Shown here: positions 12,905 through 15,502 of the stretch, piece by piece
Numbering within the stretch: position 1 is the first letter of the stretch
Layout of the letters: every line of letters starts with the position of its first letter
Assembly (NCBI GenBank): GCA_001799975.1
Contig: MGUQ01000055.1
Coordinates: forward strand, 2,884 to 18,385
DNA: 15,502 nt
From: Elusimicrobia bacterium RIFCSPLOWO2_01_FULL_54_10
Lineage (GTDB): Bacteria > Elusimicrobiota > Elusimicrobia > 2-02-FULL-39-32
Direction of reading: 5' to 3'
Made by a program: the position numbers and the translations under genes
Notes under the pieces: model-generated
Database searches by the model: none
What the model saw: only the letters and a program-made list of their open reading frames with translations
What the model was told of the DNA's origin: nothing

Positions 12905-14413
12905 ATGGAGTGTATTTTAAGTTCAATCACTTTTCTGCCGCTCGCCGGCGCCATTCTCATCCTCTTCGTCCCCAAGGAGAAGGAGCGCTTTGTCCGCTGG
13001 GCGGCCGTGCTGGCCTCCGGCCTGTCGTTTTTGGCGTCTTTAAGCCTGCTTAAAGATTTTGACCGCGCTCAGGCGGCCATGCAGTTCACGGAGAAAGTGG
13101 CCTGGATTCCGTATTTTAACATCAATTATTCTCTCGGCGTGGACGGCCTCTCCGTGCCTCTGGTGGTGCTCACCACTTTGCTTTCGCTCCTCTCCATCAT
13201 CGGCTCTTTCGGGATCGAAAAGCGCGTCAAGGAATATTTCTTCTGGTTTCTGGTGCTGGAAACCGGCATGCTGGGCGTTTTTGTGGCGCTCGATTTCTTC
13301 CTTTTCTATATCTTCTGGGAAATCATGCTCGTGCCCATGTATTTCCTGATCGGCATTTGGGGCGGGCCGCAAAAGGAATACGCCGCCATCAAGTTCTTCC
13401 TTTACACTCTCTTTGGCTCGGTATTCATGCTCATCGCCATTTTGGCGCTTTATTTCAAGGCAGGACGCACCTTTGACATCCTGCAGCTCACCGCCATGAA
13501 CGCCCAGTTCACGGGCGCTTTTGCCATCGTGGCCTTTTTGTTTCTTTTCATTGCGTTTGCCATCAAAGTGCCCATCTTCCCGTTCCACACCTGGCTGCCG
13601 TTGGCCCATGTGGAAGCGCCCACGGCCGTCTCCGTCATTCTGGCCGGCGTGCTCTTAAAACTCGGAACTTACGGCATGATGCGCATCTCCTTCCCCATGT
13701 TCCCTGAAGTGGCTCTCAAATTCGCAGTACCCCTTCTCGTTCTGGCCTTCATCAATATTATTTACGGCGCTCTTTGCGCCATGTCTCAAAAAGACATGAA
13801 AAAGATGGTGGCTTATTCTTCCATCAACCACATGGGCTACGCTCTCTTGGGAATGGCGGCCTTCACCACCACCGGTTTCAACGGCGCCATTCTGCAGATG
13901 GTCAATCACGGCATCATTACGGGTTCTCTCTTCCTTCTTGTTGGCGTAGTTTATGACCGCGCCCACACCCGCGACCTGGACGCTTTCGGCGGCCTGGGTG
14001 CCCGTCTCCCGGTTTACACGGGCATTATGGTTCTGGCCTGCATGGCATCCCTGGGCCTTCCCGGCCTGGCGGGCTTCATCTCGGAATTTCTCTGCTTCAT
14101 GGGATCGTTCTCCTCAACCGCGTCGCCGTACCGCGTTTTTGAAAGCGTTCCGGTTTACAAATTCTTCACAGCTCTTTCCGTCATCGGCATTTTGGTTACC
14201 GCGGCTTTCTTCCTGAAACTCATTCAGAAAGTATTTTTAGGCACCTTAAACGAAAAATGGAAGGACATGAAAGACATGACCGCCACTGAGCTTGTTGCTG
14301 TGGTGCCTCTCACAGTGCTTACTGTGGTCATCGGCGTGTGGCCCCACTGGCTTATACGCCTCTCTGACGCAACGGTGCAATCCATGAAATTTTTGGTTGA
14401 TGTGGTGAAATGA
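12905..14413 (+). CDS. nuoM: NADH-quinone oxidoreductase subunit M (antiporter-like)
   Basis: A 502-residue membrane subunit (ND4 type). Family marks: FWEIMLVPMYFLIGIWGG (E139), AIKVPIFPFHTWLP then HVEAPTAVSVILAGVLLKLG (K221, K252), and GLPGLAGFISEFLCFMG (E394). All charged channel residues seen in other NuoM proteins are present. GGAG lies 7 nt before the ATG at 12905, and the 24-bp gap to nuoL is the longest in the Nuo run apart from the inserted element. The stop overlaps nuoN (ATGA). Confidence 0.97.
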   Translation: MECILSSITFLPLAGAILILFVPKEKERFVRWAAVLASGLSFLASLSLLKDFDRAQAAMQFTEKVAWIPYFNINYSLGVDGLSVPLVVLTTLLSLLSIIGSFGIEKRVKEYFFWFLVLETGMLGVFVALDFFLFYIFWEIMLVPMYFLIGIWGGPQKEYAAIKFFLYTLFGSVFMLIAILALYFKAGRTFDILQLTAMNAQFTGAFAIVAFLFLFIAFAIKVPIFPFHTWLPLAHVEAPTAVSVILAGVLLKLGTYGMMRISFPMFPEVALKFAVPLLVLAFINIIYGALCAMSQKDMKKMVAYSSINHMGYALLGMAAFTTTGFNGAILQMVNHGIITGSLFLLVGVVYDRAHTRDLDAFGGLGARLPVYTGIMVLACMASLGLPGLAGFISEFLCFMGSFSSTASPYRVFESVPVYKFFTALSVIGILVTAAFFLKLIQKVFLGTLNEKWKDMKDMTATELVAVVPLTVLTVVIGVWPHWLIRLSDATVQSMKFLVDVVK

Positions 14414-15502
14414 GAGACTGGCTCCTTCTAGCCCTTCCCGAACTCACTTTAAGCGCCGCGGCGCTTTTGTTGCTCCTGCTCGATGTCTGGGCGGAAAAGC
14501 GGCTCAAGGCCGCTGCCCTTGCGGTCGCATTTGTCGCGCTTGTGGTGGCTCTCGTGACGGTGCTCACTCCTCCTGCAGGCGGACGCTCCTTCGGAATGCT
14601 TTCCCACGACGATTTTTCCGTGTTTTTCAAAGTCCTGGCCATTTTGAGCGCGGGTCTCATCCTCCTCCTTTCTGAAAAAGATTCAGCTCTCATGGGCAAG
14701 GGCGCGGGAACCTTCGCCGCTCTGGTTTTGCTTTCAACCCTCGGAGTTTTATTTCTCTCTTCCGCGGAAGATCTCATCATCCTATTTGTCGGCCTGGAGC
14801 TCACCACGCTTCCGCTTTTTATTCTGGCTGGGTATTTGAAAAGCGATGCGCGCTCCTCTGAGAGCGCCGTCAAGTTCCTGCTCGTGGGGGCCTTTTCCAC
14901 AGGGCTCATGGTTTTCGGCATGTCGTACCTTTACGGCATCACGGGCTCCACCTCATTTCATTCCCTCCGCTCCTGGCTGGATCAGTCCGTGCAGTCGGGC
15001 GCGGACCGCACTCTTTTCACCGTGGGCGCGTTATTCCTTCTTGCAGGCCTGGGATTTAAAATGTCCCTGGCCCCCTTTCACCAATGGACGCCGGATGTCT
15101 ATCAGGGCGCTCCCACGCCCGTGACGGCGTTTTTTTCCATCTCGCGCGATGCGGGCGTCATTGCCGTCCTGCTTCGCCTTTTCGGGGCGTTTGTAAATCC
15201 GTCTTTGATCCAATTTGTTCCCCTGTTCTGGATTTTGGCCGTGCTCACCATGACGGTGGGCAATATCACCGCCCTCCGCCAGGATAATCTCAAACGCTTG
15301 CTCGCTTATTCATCCATTGCCCATGCCGGCACGATTTTCATCGGCCTGGCCGCCGGCTCTGAGACGGGCCGCCAGGGCGTGATGCTCTATACTTTTGCAT
15401 ATACCCTCATGAGTATCGGCGCTTTCGCCGTGGTCATCCGCGTGTCGCGCGCCAAGGGTTCGGATGATCTCTCTGCAATCCAGGGCCTGGCCAAAGAGGA
15501 TT
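14410..15502 (+). CDS. nuoN: NADH-quinone oxidoreductase subunit N (antiporter-like), partial
   Basis: The frame opens at an ATG overlapping the nuoM stop (ATGA) and runs off the window after 364 codons, so the last quarter is missing. Features: ELTLSAAALLLLLLDVW at the N-terminus, E130 in GLELTTLPLFILAGY, K217 in GLGFKMSLAPFHQWTPDVYQ and NLKRLLAYSSIAHAG. The next channel helix is unusual: the position normally Lys in SxxPKAA is Asp (R246-D247 in FFSISRDAGVIAVLLRLF). Otherwise the sequence is orthodox. NuoN is usually the last subunit gene of this operon type. Confidence 0.95.
   Translation, partial: MRDWLLLALPELTLSAAALLLLLLDVWAEKRLKAAALAVAFVALVVALVTVLTPPAGGRSFGMLSHDDFSVFFKVLAILSAGLILLLSEKDSALMGKGAGTFAALVLLSTLGVLFLSSAEDLIILFVGLELTTLPLFILAGYLKSDARSSESAVKFLLVGAFSTGLMVFGMSYLYGITGSTSFHSLRSWLDQSVQSGADRTLFTVGALFLLAGLGFKMSLAPFHQWTPDVYQGAPTPVTAFFSISRDAGVIAVLLRLFGAFVNPSLIQFVPLFWILAVLTMTVGNITALRQDNLKRLLAYSSIAHAGTIFIGLAAGSETGRQGVMLYTFAYTLMSIGAFAVVIRVSRAKGSDDLSAIQGLAKED

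Noticed and set aside
13040..13609. 189-codon minus-strand frame inside nuoM
   Set aside because: Same type of shadow; low-complexity charged translation, no ribosome site or promoter.
14352..14921. 189-codon minus-strand frame across the nuoM/nuoN junction
   Set aside because: Arg/Ser/Lys-rich shadow of nuoN codons, no recognisable domain.
1..15502. CRISPR arrays, tRNA or rRNA genes
   Set aside because: No regularly spaced repeats, cloverleaf-like segments or rRNA-like sequence were seen.

Overview
This is bacterial DNA, GC-rich (estimated by eye) and densely coding. It ends in a co-directional respiratory complex I operon (about 5.6 kb to the window end). Upstream lies an accessory region of small genes on both strands. 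A bacterial histone-fold protein, an 11-subunit complex I without NuoEFG, a UbiE/MenG-type quinone methyltransferase and several apparently leaderless genes suggest a Gram-negative lineage of the Omnitrophota / Elusimicrobiota / Bdellovibrionota kind. That placement is inference; there is no rRNA or other marker gene to fix it.

Layout. 1-2052: small genes. These are a partial CpXC zinc-ribbon protein (-), an unknown coiled-coil protein (+), a CPXCG protein plus DsrE-like pair (-), a decayed DUF486 membrane protein (+) and a BrnT/CopG-type toxin-antitoxin pair (-). 2159-4545: a TrmJ-like tRNA methyltransferase (-), a CHAD-domain protein (+) and a pirin (-) whose 3' end overlaps the CHAD gene. 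4632-4889: a strong sigma70-like promoter and a 59-residue histone. 4906-15502: ubiE/menG, then nuoA-B-C-D, an inserted element, and nuoH-I-J-K-L-M-N (nuoN cut by the window end). Most junctions in this run overlap or abut, so it reads as one transcription and translation unit.

How it works together. The methyltransferase would finish (mena)quinone, and the Nuo complex would reduce it and pump ions. NuoE, NuoF and NuoG (the NADH-input module) are absent between nuoD and nuoH, so the electron donor may be ferredoxin or another carrier, unless these genes lie elsewhere.

Most notable is a 309-bp element at 8179-8487 lying exactly in the nuoD/nuoH stop-start overlap. It has 14-bp perfect terminal inverted repeats. 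Each is followed, after no spacer, by a 7-bp-stem hairpin with a GAA loop; the stem sequences of the two hairpins differ but both pair perfectly. It is flanked by an ATGAT direct repeat. It carries one AT-rich GIY-YIG nuclease ORF that takes its start codon from the left target duplication and its stop codon from the right one. Both host genes stay intact. This looks like a small, translationally seamless mobile element.

Other points of interest are the histone gene at the head of the respiratory gene run, a ubiE gene that seems to have AGG where its ATG should be, a cluster of promoters whose -10 box sits 5-7 nt before ATG, and a Lys-to-Asp change in NuoN.
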